Source: Megamonas sp. UBA1792 | Lineage (GTDB): Bacteria > Bacillota_C > Negativicutes > Selenomonadales > Selenomonadaceae | NCBI GenBank assembly: GCA_002315155.1 | Contig: DCFY01000159.1 | Coordinates: 1 to 18,340 of the forward strand | Length of the DNA: 18,340 bases | Reading direction: 5' to 3' | Shown: positions 7,197-13,699 of the stretch, piece after piece | Layout of the letters: each line of letters begins with the position of its first letter | Numbering within the stretch: position 1 is the first letter of the stretch | Translations under genes and position numbers: made by a program | Notes under the pieces: generated by a model | What the model was told of the DNA's origin: nothing | Seen by the model: only the letters and a program-made list of their open reading frames with translations | Database searches by the model: none

Positions 7197-7880
7197 TCAT
7201 TTTCTTTTCATTTGGCGAAGCTTGTTTTTGGCGCTGCTGCTGACGTGCTTTGATTCGATCGCTTTTTGTAAAGCTTTATTGTACGTAAAGGTATCAAGTG
7301 GGGATTTTTCCAGGTAGGCAAGTGTAAGTACGGGTAGCTTTATATAGTAGATGGACAATGCCCAGGCAATCGCCATTCGAACATAGTAGTCTTTTTGCTG
7401 GATGGTATCTATGATTTTAAATGCCTGTTCAGCATAGTCAGGTTCTACATAGTAGTCAAGAAGCATGACCGTGGCAAAACGGACTTTGTAGGCTTGTGTG
7501 GAGTGGAAGTATGGCAGCAGGAAGTGCCATACTTCCTTTTTGTAGTTTTTTGCAAATTTCAAGCTGGCACAGAAGCTGTCACATAGAGACCAGTTATCGA
7601 TTTTGGGAAGAAAAGATTCAATGAGTCTGAATTTTTCGGCAGGGGATACTTTGAGGATACCAATGAGGAGTCCCTGTAACATGGTTTCTTCAAAAAAAGC
7701 ATCCGGAATAATTATGGCAGCATAGCCGGGATTTTCGTAGGCAAGCCGTTGGGCAAATTGGCGCAGGATGGGAATACGGATGCCGAGTATCTTTGTCTGA
7801 GGCGGCAGGAGTTTTGCAGTGAAGAGGCGATAGTTCTCATCAGTGAAGCAGATGAGTTCCTTACGGATTTTGCTTATCAT
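7197..7880 (-). CDS. AlkD-like DNA alkylation repair protein
   Basis: This 227-residue HEAT-like helical repeat protein of the DNA alkylation repair family (PF08713 type) would excise bulky or cationic alkylated bases in the cytoplasm. The family hallmark is IDNWSLCD, with Trp97 and Asp101 corresponding to conserved active-site positions. YYVRMAIAWALS further on is another well-conserved helix. The start is the ATG at 7880-7878, preceded by GAGGTG at 6 nt spacing. The frame stays open upstream to 8120, but that extension lacks family similarity and crosses the inverted repeat at 8025-8066. Family members differ in whether they are true glycosylases, so the exact activity is inferred. No convincing promoter could be placed. 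Confidence 0.82.
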   Translation of the reverse strand: MISKIRKELICFTDENYRLFTAKLLPPQTKILGIRIPILRQFAQRLAYENPGYAAIIIPDAFFEETMLQGLLIGILKVSPAEKFRLIESFLPKIDNWSLCDSFCASLKFAKNYKKEVWHFLLPYFHSTQAYKVRFATVMLLDYYVEPDYAEQAFKIIDTIQQKDYYVRMAIAWALSIYYIKLPVLTLAYLEKSPLDTFTYNKALQKAIESKHVSSSAKNKLRQMKRK

Positions 7881-8024
7881 GTAAACACCTCGTATTTTGT
7901 TATTGTGTATATCATAGCATGAGCGGGTAAAAAAATCTTCGATGTACATAAAGGCTTTTCGACAGGGGATTATTGATAAGATGTCGAACAACAGTGAGTA
8001 TTGAGTTTTGTGTATTGCTGATAT

Positions 8025-8066
8025 GCAAATAACGATTCGCCTGAGCAGGTGCGAATCGTTATTTGC
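8025..8066. repeat. Perfect 16-bp inverted repeat in the alkD-like/yitT divergent intergenic region
   Basis: GCAAATAACGATTCGC (8025-8040) and GCGAATCGTTATTTGC (8051-8066) are exact reverse complements around a 10-nt centre. Neither side has a T run, unlike the terminators elsewhere in the window. It may be an RNA hairpin, a protein-binding site or a small dispersed repeat. The rest of 7881-8172 contains no supportable gene, only the yitT promoter and Fur-like box. Confidence 0.7.
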
Positions 8067-8090
8067 GTGTGTATTATTATATTGGAGAGC

Positions 8091-8118
8091 TTTGTGAAAA
8101 GCACATATATAGTATAAC
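8091..8118 (+). promoter_or_regulatory. Possible promoter of the yitT-like gene
   Basis: TTTGTG (8091-8096), a 16-bp spacer and TATAAC (8113-8118). The match is modest, but the position just upstream of a Fur-like box and about 55 bp before the start is sensible. Confidence 0.35.
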
Positions 8119-8123
8119 ACGAA

Positions 8124-8138
8124 TGATTATCATTTTCA
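8124..8138. promoter_or_regulatory. Fur-box-like operator upstream of the yitT-like gene
   Basis: TGATTATCATTTTCA matches the 7-1-7 Fur consensus TGATAATnATTATCA at 12 of 14 defined positions. It lies immediately downstream of the probable -10 (TATAAC) and 34 bp before the start codon, where bound repressor would block transcription. PerR and Zur consensus sites fit less well. Identity of the regulator is inferred. Confidence 0.5.
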
Positions 8139-8172
8139 ATAATAAAATTTTTATGTAAAGCAGGAGGTAAAA

Positions 8173-9036
8173 ATGAAGTATTTTCGCAGGTATATACTTA
8201 TTATAGCGGGGTGTTTGATTACAAGCATTGGTTTTAATCTTTTTATTATACCAGTACATCTTTTGACTGGCGGGCTTAGTGGGATAGCAATCATTTTTCA
8301 CTATATGATGAACTGGCCGATTGGTGTTCAGCTTTTATTTCAAAACATACCAATTGTTTATCTGGCTTATCGTGTATTTGGCAGGCAGTATGCGTTGGAT
8401 ACGATTATTGGAACGGTCTTGTTTTCTGTCTGTATCGATGCGACGAATTTTCTTACATATTACGAAGTTGTAAAGGATACGATGCTCAATGCGGTTTTTG
8501 GTGGAGTTCTTGCTGGTATTGGCTTTGGCATAGTTTTTCGTGCAAATGCGAATACAGGTGGTCTTGATGTTGTAGGAGCTGTTGTGAAGAAGTATTACTC
8601 CTACGATATGGGTTCTGTTATTTTTGTTTTAAATTGTATAATTGTTCTCATGAGTGCATGGCTGTTTAATCTTGAAGCAGCACTTTTTACACTTATATCG
8701 ATTTATCTTACAGCGGAGCTTACAAATCGTGTTGTTGCAGGTTTCAATCGGGAAAAATCTATAATTGTTATATCACCAAAGGCAGAGGAGCTTGCACCGA
8801 TTATTATGGATCATGTTAATCGTGGTGTTACCTTTGTTAAAGGCGAAGGGGCATTTACGAGGCAGCGGAAAAACATTTTATTTATTGTCGTAAGTCTGAC
8901 GCAGGTAAGCAAAATAAAACTTATTGTCGATGAAATTGATCCAACGGCTTTTATGATTGTATCGGATACATCAGAGGTGTCTGGTCGTGGATTTACACTT
9001 GACAGTGCTGGTGGAAAAACGTATAAGGGTAATTAA
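8173..9036 (+). CDS. YitT family membrane protein (DUF161/DUF2179 type)
   Basis: This 287-residue protein has about five hydrophobic membrane segments in the first 190 residues, starting at YILIIAGCLITSIGFNLFI. A soluble C-terminal domain typical of YitT proteins follows (around RGVTFVKGEGAFT to TAFMIVSDTSEVSG). Internal family signatures HLLTGGLSGIA and TGGLDVVG are present. The molecular function of YitT proteins is not established; transport has been suggested from the fold alone. The start is well supported by AGGAGGT just upstream. The gene is monocistronic and ends at a hairpin at 9053. The Fur-like operator at 8124-8138 suggests iron-dependent repression here, a clue to a metal-related role that is not proven. 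Confidence 0.9.
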   Translation: MKYFRRYILIIAGCLITSIGFNLFIIPVHLLTGGLSGIAIIFHYMMNWPIGVQLLFQNIPIVYLAYRVFGRQYALDTIIGTVLFSVCIDATNFLTYYEVVKDTMLNAVFGGVLAGIGFGIVFRANANTGGLDVVGAVVKKYYSYDMGSVIFVLNCIIVLMSAWLFNLEAALFTLISIYLTAELTNRVVAGFNREKSIIVISPKAEELAPIIMDHVNRGVTFVKGEGAFTRQRKNILFIVVSLTQVSKIKLIVDEIDPTAFMIVSDTSEVSGRGFTLDSAGGKTYKGN

Positions 9037-9052
9037 TATAGTAGATAAAAGC

Positions 9053-9089
9053 AGACGTATCATCAAATAAAGATGATACGTCTACTTTT
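9053..9089 (+). terminator. Intrinsic terminator after the yitT-like gene
   Basis: AGACGTATCATC (9053-9064) and GATGATACGTCT (9072-9083) form a perfect 12-bp stem with a 7-nt loop. The T tract is short (CTTTT). Confidence 0.65.
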
Positions 9090-9112
9090 GTATGAAACTA
9101 TAAATTTTTCAC

Positions 9113-9141
9113 TTGCAATTACTTTGCGCATCCTATACAAT
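9113..9141 (+). promoter_or_regulatory. Sigma-A promoter of the glycyl radical enzyme gene
   Basis: TTGCAA (9113-9118), a 17-bp spacer and TACAAT (9136-9141), 50 bp before the start codon. The hexamers and spacing are identical to those of the dfx promoter at 2400-2428. Confidence 0.6.
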
Positions 9142-9191
9142 AATATTAAACAATAGTAAATAAGAAAAACAAGATGAAAGGAGATATTATA

Positions 9192-11531
9192 ATGAATGAA
9201 CGCATTTGTAAATTAAAAAAGAAAATGCTGGAAGAAAAAAGATTTGCTTCTATTGAGCAGGCGATTATTGTAACAAAAGCCTATGAGAAAAATGAAGCGG
9301 AGCCTATTTCGGTTAAGCGGGCAATGGCGTTAAAGGCAGCACTTTGTAATATGGAGATTGCAGTGACGGAAGGAGAACTTGTTGTTGGAAATCGTACAAA
9401 GGGTGTGCGCCATGGTGTTGTTTTTCCGGAAAGCGGCAGTTCATGGATTGATAAGGAATTTGAATCTCTGCCAATCCGCCCCCAGGATCGTTTTAATGTA
9501 CATGAGAAAGATATTGGGATATTTCGCAAAGTGATTGCACCATATTGGAAGGGGAAATCACTGGAAGATGTGATTAGGAAACGTTATGGAAAAGAAATCG
9601 CTGCTATCGAAAAAGTCGTTAAAATTAATCAAAAGGATCATGCACAAGGACACATTTGTCCGGACTGCCGGCTCTGGCTGACAAAGGGGCCAGCTGGACT
9701 ACGAAAGGATGCCGAAGAAGCTGCGCTGAAAGCCAGTGGAGATAAAAAGGATTTCTATCGTAGTGTTGCAATTGTCATGGAAGGGGTACAGATTTTTATA
9801 AAGCGGTATTCTGTTTTGTTGAGAAAAATGGCAAAAGAAAGTACGTCTGCGAGATATGATGGTGATATGTATGCACTTGCAGATATTTGTGAAAAAATTG
9901 CGATGCAGCCACCGGAAACCTTTCATGAAGCAGTACAGTCACTGTGGTTTTTGTTTGTTATATTGCAGATGGAGTCAAATGCATCGTCTTTTTCACCGGG
10001 ACGCGTAGATGTGTATCTCTATCCATTCTATGAAAAAGATAAAAAGGCAGGAGTTGTTACAGAGGAACGGGCACTTGAAATTGTAGAATGCTTGTGGCTG
10101 AAATTCAATGAAATTGTCTATATGCGCAATCGCAACAGTGCAAAATATTTTGCTGGGTTTCCAATTGGCTTCAATATTGCACTGGGCGGGCTTAATAACG
10201 AGGGACATTCTATGGAAAATGAACTTTCATATATATTGCTTAAAGCACAGGAGGAAATCGGTTTGCCACAGCCGAATCTGTCACTGCGTCTCAATAAGGG
10301 AACATCAGAGAAACTTTTGCAGGCAGCTATTCGGGTCGTGGCGAAGGGAAGCGGTATGCCACAGTTTTTTAATGATACCTCGGTTATTAAGGGCATGCTG
10401 GACCTTGGAATTGAGCGGCAGGATGCGCTTGACTATGCAATTGTTGGCTGCGTTGAGCTTACGACGCAGGGGAATAGCCTGGGGTGGAGCGATGCGGCGA
10501 TGTTCAATCTCAATAAGGCTTTAGAACTTACGTTGAATCATGGAGTTTGTCTGCTAACGCAGGAAAAGCTGGGACCAGATTATGGAGGACTTGAGACATA
10601 TACAACTTTTTCTGAGCTGGAAAGTAGTTTTGCCAGGATGATTGATTATTTCATGGAACGCATGATTAGGGCTTGTGAACAGGTAGAAAAAGCACATATT
10701 GATATTTTGCCGACACCTTTTCTTTCTGCTGTCATTAATGACTGCATGGAAAAAGGGCTTGATGTTACGCGCGGTGGTGCACACTATAATCTGTCCGGCA
10801 TCCAGATGATACAAGTAGCAAATATTGCTGACAGTCTGGCAGCACTCAAGAAGCTTGTCTATGATGAAAAGTGTATTGATCGGGTGGAATTGATCCGGGC
10901 TTTGCAAAATAATTTTGCTGGCAAAGAAGTTCTGCGGGCAAGGCTGCTCAATAAAGCAGAGAAGTACGGTAATGATGTTGCCTGGGTGGATGCGCTCGGA
11001 ACAAAATGGGCGCGTTATTTTAAAAATAAGTTAGGAAACTACAAGAACTATCGCGGCGGTCCGTATCACACGGGAATGTATACAGTATCAGCCCATGTAC
11101 CGATGGGAGAGAATGTCGGAGCGTCACCGGATGGCCGTTATGCAGGAACTCCGCTTGCTGATGGCGGGCTCTCGCCGGTCTACGGCCGTGACATCAAAGG
11201 ACCAACGGCTGTATTGAAGTCGGTGTCGAAGCTTGATAATGATCTGACGACGAATGGTGGTCTGCTCAACATGAAGTTTCTGCCGGAGTTTTTTGCAACA
11301 GAAAGCGGGCGTGATAAGTTTGGCAGATTCCTGCGTACTTTTGTTGATCTTGAGATACCGCATATTCAATTTAACGTTCTGCGGCGTGAGGATCTTCTGC
11401 TGGCAAAAAAGAACCCGGAGGCTTATCGCAGTTTGACAGTTCGTGTTGCTGGATATACCGCTTACTTTACAGAGCTTGATGGTAAATTGCAGGATGAAAT
11501 CATAGCACGAACATCTTATGATAAAATATAA
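9192..11531 (+). CDS. Glycyl radical enzyme, PflD/YbiW-like (putative 1,5-anhydroglucitol-6-phosphate dehydratase)
   Basis: The 779-residue protein belongs to the pyruvate formate-lyase superfamily. The glycyl radical site is Gly754 in RVAGY, 25 residues from the C-terminus, and the thiyl-radical cysteine is Cys420 in GCVEL. A single active-site cysteine followed by V-E is the dehydratase-type signature; true pyruvate formate-lyase has adjacent cysteines. The N-terminal PFL domain begins near residue 10. The start at 9192 has AAAGGAGA upstream; an ATG at 9174 lacks a ribosome site. A fructose-6-phosphate aldolase gene follows. In E. coli, PflD and YbiW are also encoded near such aldolases, and as I recall both were reported to dehydrate 1,5-anhydroglucitol 6-phosphate to 1-deoxyfructose 6-phosphate. 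That assignment is inferred from context here. The required radical SAM activase is not in the window. Both catalytic residues are oxygen-sensitive when activated. Confidence 0.88.
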   Translation: MNERICKLKKKMLEEKRFASIEQAIIVTKAYEKNEAEPISVKRAMALKAALCNMEIAVTEGELVVGNRTKGVRHGVVFPESGSSWIDKEFESLPIRPQDRFNVHEKDIGIFRKVIAPYWKGKSLEDVIRKRYGKEIAAIEKVVKINQKDHAQGHICPDCRLWLTKGPAGLRKDAEEAALKASGDKKDFYRSVAIVMEGVQIFIKRYSVLLRKMAKESTSARYDGDMYALADICEKIAMQPPETFHEAVQSLWFLFVILQMESNASSFSPGRVDVYLYPFYEKDKKAGVVTEERALEIVECLWLKFNEIVYMRNRNSAKYFAGFPIGFNIALGGLNNEGHSMENELSYILLKAQEEIGLPQPNLSLRLNKGTSEKLLQAAIRVVAKGSGMPQFFNDTSVIKGMLDLGIERQDALDYAIVGCVELTTQGNSLGWSDAAMFNLNKALELTLNHGVCLLTQEKLGPDYGGLETYTTFSELESSFARMIDYFMERMIRACEQVEKAHIDILPTPFLSAVINDCMEKGLDVTRGGAHYNLSGIQMIQVANIADSLAALKKLVYDEKCIDRVELIRALQNNFAGKEVLRARLLNKAEKYGNDVAWVDALGTKWARYFKNKLGNYKNYRGGPYHTGMYTVSAHVPMGENVGASPDGRYAGTPLADGGLSPVYGRDIKGPTAVLKSVSKLDNDLTTNGGLLNMKFLPEFFATESGRDKFGRFLRTFVDLEIPHIQFNVLRREDLLLAKKNPEAYRSLTVRVAGYTAYFTELDGKLQDEIIARTSYDKI

Positions 11532-11634
11532 GTTAAGTTTCAAAAGAATGCTTGAAATTTACGAATGAAAGATTTATAATAAAAAAAGAAAGTAAATTGT
11601 GCAAAAGGAAAAAGATAAAACAGGGGGAATTGCT

Positions 11635-12315
11635 ATGTTGATTTTAGTCGATCATGCCGATATCAATGAAATTAAGGCGCTTTATGAAGAGTTTCCATAT
11701 GATGGCGTTACAACGAATCCATCTATACTGAAAAAGGTGGGGGGGAATCCGATGAAGGTGCTTAAAGAAATCCGTGCATTTCTGCCAAAGGAAGCACAAC
11801 TTCATGCCCAGCTTGTATCGCAGGATAAAGAAAGCATGCTAAGGGAAGCACAGCACATCTGGGATGAGCTCGGCAGTGATACGTATGTTAAGGTCCCGGT
11901 GACGAAAGAAGGCTTTAAGGCAATGGCGGCGATGCATGCAAAGGGAGTTAAAGCGATCACGGCGACGGCGATTTATACGGCAATGCAGGCTTTTATGGCA
12001 GCAAAGGCCGGAGCGAGATATACGGCACCTTATGTTAATCGTATTGATAACCTTGGTGCAGATGGTGTAAAGACAGCAATAGATATTCATACGATGTTTT
12101 GTCTTTATGGACTCAAGGCGGATGTACTTGCGGCAAGCTTTAAAAATTCTCAACAGGTTCTTGAGCTTTGTAAAGCGGGGATTGGTTCTATAACGGCTGC
12201 ACCGGATATTTTGCGAAACCTTATCGTTTGTGCATCGACGACGAGCGCGGTTGATGTTTTTACAAAAGATTTCGGTAGTATAGCTGGCGAAGGTAAGACA
12301 CTGCTTGATTTTTAA
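11635..12315 (+). CDS. fsa: Fructose-6-phosphate aldolase (transaldolase-like, FSA type)
   Basis: This single-domain aldolase of 226 residues forms a Schiff base through the lysine in the YVKVPVT motif. GVTTNPSI near the N-terminus, YTAPYVNRID in the middle and LAASFK late in the protein are signature stretches of the FSA/TalC group, which is much shorter than classical transaldolase. The ATG at 11635 follows CAGGGGGAA. An in-frame GTG at 11599 would add a non-conserved tail. It lies 103 bp after the glycyl radical enzyme with no terminator between, so the two are probably co-transcribed. FSA enzymes cleave fructose 6-phosphate, or better 1-deoxyfructose 6-phosphate to hydroxyacetone and glyceraldehyde 3-phosphate. 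The second reaction would complete the route started by the upstream enzyme. A non-catabolic transaldolase role cannot be excluded. Confidence 0.88.
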   Translation: MLILVDHADINEIKALYEEFPYDGVTTNPSILKKVGGNPMKVLKEIRAFLPKEAQLHAQLVSQDKESMLREAQHIWDELGSDTYVKVPVTKEGFKAMAAMHAKGVKAITATAIYTAMQAFMAAKAGARYTAPYVNRIDNLGADGVKTAIDIHTMFCLYGLKADVLAASFKNSQQVLELCKAGIGSITAAPDILRNLIVCASTTSAVDVFTKDFGSIAGEGKTLLDF

Positions 12316-12334
12316 AAGCTTTGGTATGAACGGA

Positions 12335-12381
12335 AGCAGAACGAGGATAGTAATGAGAAATGCTATTTTTGTTCTGTTTTT
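12335..12381 (+). terminator. Intrinsic terminator after fsa
   Basis: AGCAGAACGAGGATAG (12335-12350) pairs along its full 16 positions with CTATTTTTGTTCTGTT (12363-12378), using four G-U pairs, around a 12-nt loop. TTT follows. It separates the aldolase unit from the polyamine cluster promoter. Confidence 0.6.
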
Positions 12382-12429
12382 GCTATAGAAGAATGTAGAA
12401 TTGTTTTAACGATCCGGTGTGGGACAGGG

Positions 12430-12458
12430 TTGCATAATAATAGGTGCAATGCTATAAT
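12430..12458 (+). promoter_or_regulatory. Strong sigma-A promoter driving the speD leader and polyamine cluster
   Basis: TTGCAT (12430-12435), a 17-bp spacer and a perfect TATAAT (12453-12458). The expected transcript start is near 12465, leaving an untranslated leader of over 400 nt before speD. Confidence 0.75.
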
Positions 12459-12464
12459 AAGGAA

Positions 12465-12833
12465 AGTGTTTTCAGGTGATTAGAGCCGAAAACAGTATGA
12501 CATTTAATACTGCATATGCAGGGATCTTTGACTATTTTTTCATGGGATGAAAAAAGCAGGCCATACGGACAGCCGGGTCAAATGCCGAATTGGCAACTTT
12601 CGTTGCTTTATTGATTGAGCTGAAGCTCTAATTTTATAAGTTGGTTAAACAAACTGTGTAAAGTGACGTGCGTCACACTTGTGAAACAATCAATAAGAGT
12701 GGTAAAAGTAAATTCTTGCTATATAGACTCTGATGCTTACAGGTAAGAGCGGAAAAATAGTCCAGGTCTCTTATTACTGTAGATGAACTCAAGTGAATGG
12801 AAGCGTGTGCTTACGTTTGGCTTGGGTTTTTTT
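12465..12833 (+). ncRNA. Unassigned structured leader RNA (candidate riboswitch/attenuator, or sRNA) upstream of speD
   Basis: About 370 nt run from the predicted start of the promoter at 12430-12458 to a terminator-like hairpin. Several hairpins are visible: GTTTTC/GAAAAC (12468-12473 with 12488-12493), CAGTAT/ATACTG (12493-12498 with 12507-12512), TTTTTTCAT/ATGAAAAAA (12535-12543 with 12547-12555), GCAAC/GTTGC (12593-12597 with 12602-12606), GTGACG/CGTCAC (12663-12668 with 12671-12676) and TAAGAG/CTCTTA (12744-12749 with 12768-12773). The loop of the first hairpin holds ATTAGAGC (12479-12486), exactly complementary to GCTCTAAT (12625-12632), a potential long-range pseudoknot. No consensus of a known SAM, polyamine, T-box, GEMM, lysine or guanidine element could be recognised. 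All pairings are by eye. Confidence 0.5.
12788..12833 (+). terminator. Terminator-like hairpin in the speD leader (possible attenuator)
   Basis: CTCAAGTGAA (12788-12797) pairs imperfectly with TTGGCTTGGG (12817-12826), with one G/G mismatch and two G-U pairs. An inner AAGC/GCTT stem (12801-12804 with 12809-12812) and seven T (12827-12833) complete it. It lies 49 nt before the speD start, after the only evident promoter, so it either attenuates the cluster or ends a separate small RNA. CACTTG at 12676-12681 could compete for CAAGTG at 12790-12795. Confidence 0.55.
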
Positions 12834-12882
12834 GTGTGCAAAAATAAGGGAAGTAAAGGGCAGGAAAGAGGGTCGGATTTTG

Positions 12883-13671
12883 GTGGAAGAAAAGTTAAAA
12901 TTATATGGGTTCAATAATTTGACAAAGTCGTTGAGTTTTAATATTTATGATATATGCTATGCAAAATCTCAGCGGGAGCAGCATGATTATATTGAATATA
13001 TCGATTCACAGTATAACTCGGAGCGCCTGACAAAGATTTTATTTCGGGTAACAGAAATGATTGGTGCGCATGTGCTTAATATTGCCAAGCAGGATTATGA
13101 TCCGCAGGGGGCAAGTGTGACTTTTCTCATAGCAGAAGAAGCAGCGATCATCGCGGGGCATAAGAAACCAATGAGTAAACCAATGCGTGATACGGTTGTG
13201 GCACATCTCGACAAGAGCCATGTTACTGTGCATACGTATCCGGAGTTTCATCCGGATACGAGCATTGCAACGTTTCGGGTAGATATTGATGTCGCAACAT
13301 GCGGTGAGATCACGCCGCTTAAAACGCTCGACTATCTCATCGGAAATTTCGATTCGGATATTATTACGATGGACTATCGTGTACGCGGTTTTACGCGTGA
13401 TGTGACGGGTAAAAAGCTCTTTATGGATCATAAAATTACATCAATTCAGGATTATATAAAGAAAGAAACACTTGACGACTATGATGCCGTTGATATCAAT
13501 ATTTATCAGGCCAATATTTTTCATACGAAAATGCTGATAAAGGAGCCGGATCTAAAGAATTATCTTTTTAATACGGATATTTATGAAATTCCGCCCAAAA
13601 CACGGTTGGAGATAGGTAATAGTCTGCGCCGTGAAATGATTGAGATTTACAGTGGGACAAATGTGTTTTAA
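12883..13671 (+). CDS. speD: S-adenosylmethionine decarboxylase proenzyme, class 1A (E. coli type)
   Basis: It decarboxylates S-adenosylmethionine to give the aminopropyl donor for spermidine synthesis. The 262-residue proenzyme is of the large E. coli type rather than the short Bacillus/Thermotoga type. It begins with the strongly conserved [15 protein letters not shown] block. Self-cleavage at Lys111-Ser112 in [11 protein letters not shown] would generate the pyruvoyl group from Ser112, with both residues intact. I start at GTG 12883; the adjacent in-frame TTG at 12880 is also possible because AGAGGGT (12867-12873) serves either. The frame is open back to 12793, but that part lies inside the terminator-like hairpin and is not conserved. 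It is the first gene of the polyamine cluster, with the next gene starting within 30 bp, and is probably controlled through the long leader. Confidence 0.94.
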   Translation: MEEKLKLYGFNNLTKSLSFNIYDICYAKSQREQHDYIEYIDSQYNSERLTKILFRVTEMIGAHVLNIAKQDYDPQGASVTFLIAEEAAIIAGHKKPMSKPMRDTVVAHLDKSHVTVHTYPEFHPDTSIATFRVDIDVATCGEITPLKTLDYLIGNFDSDIITMDYRVRGFTRDVTGKKLFMDHKITSIQDYIKKETLDDYDAVDINIYQANIFHTKMLIKEPDLKNYLFNTDIYEIPPKTRLEIGNSLRREMIEIYSGTNVF

Positions 13672-13699
13672 GCTGAAATAAGGGGGAATGAACGAGCGC

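Noticed and set aside
7881..8120. Eighty-codon N-terminal extension of the AlkD-like protein
   Set aside because: It crosses the perfect inverted repeat, has no family similarity, and the ATG at 7880 has a well-spaced GAGGTG.
12560..12620. Possible SAM-I or other SAM riboswitch ahead of speD
   Set aside because: GGCAAC-like bases occur, but the k-turn and conserved core of SAM-I are absent; no other SAM class consensus fits.
12465..12640. Resemblance of ACAGCCGGGTCAAATGCCG and the two-hairpin layout to a GEMM-I (c-di-GMP) riboswitch
   Set aside because: The invariant ACGCAAAGC junction and GAAA-loop/receptor elements are missing, so similarity is limited to the 3' strand and overall topology.
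12661..12684. CRP/FNR-like palindrome around TGACGTGCGTCA
   Set aside because: It lies over 200 bp downstream of the predicted transcript start and also forms an RNA hairpin; the half-sites do not match FNR or CRP well enough for a call.
12793..12882. Thirty-codon N-terminal extension of SpeD from GTG 12793
   Set aside because: It begins inside the terminator-like hairpin, has no ribosome site and is not part of the conserved SpeD N-terminus; GTG 12883 has AGAGGGT upstream.
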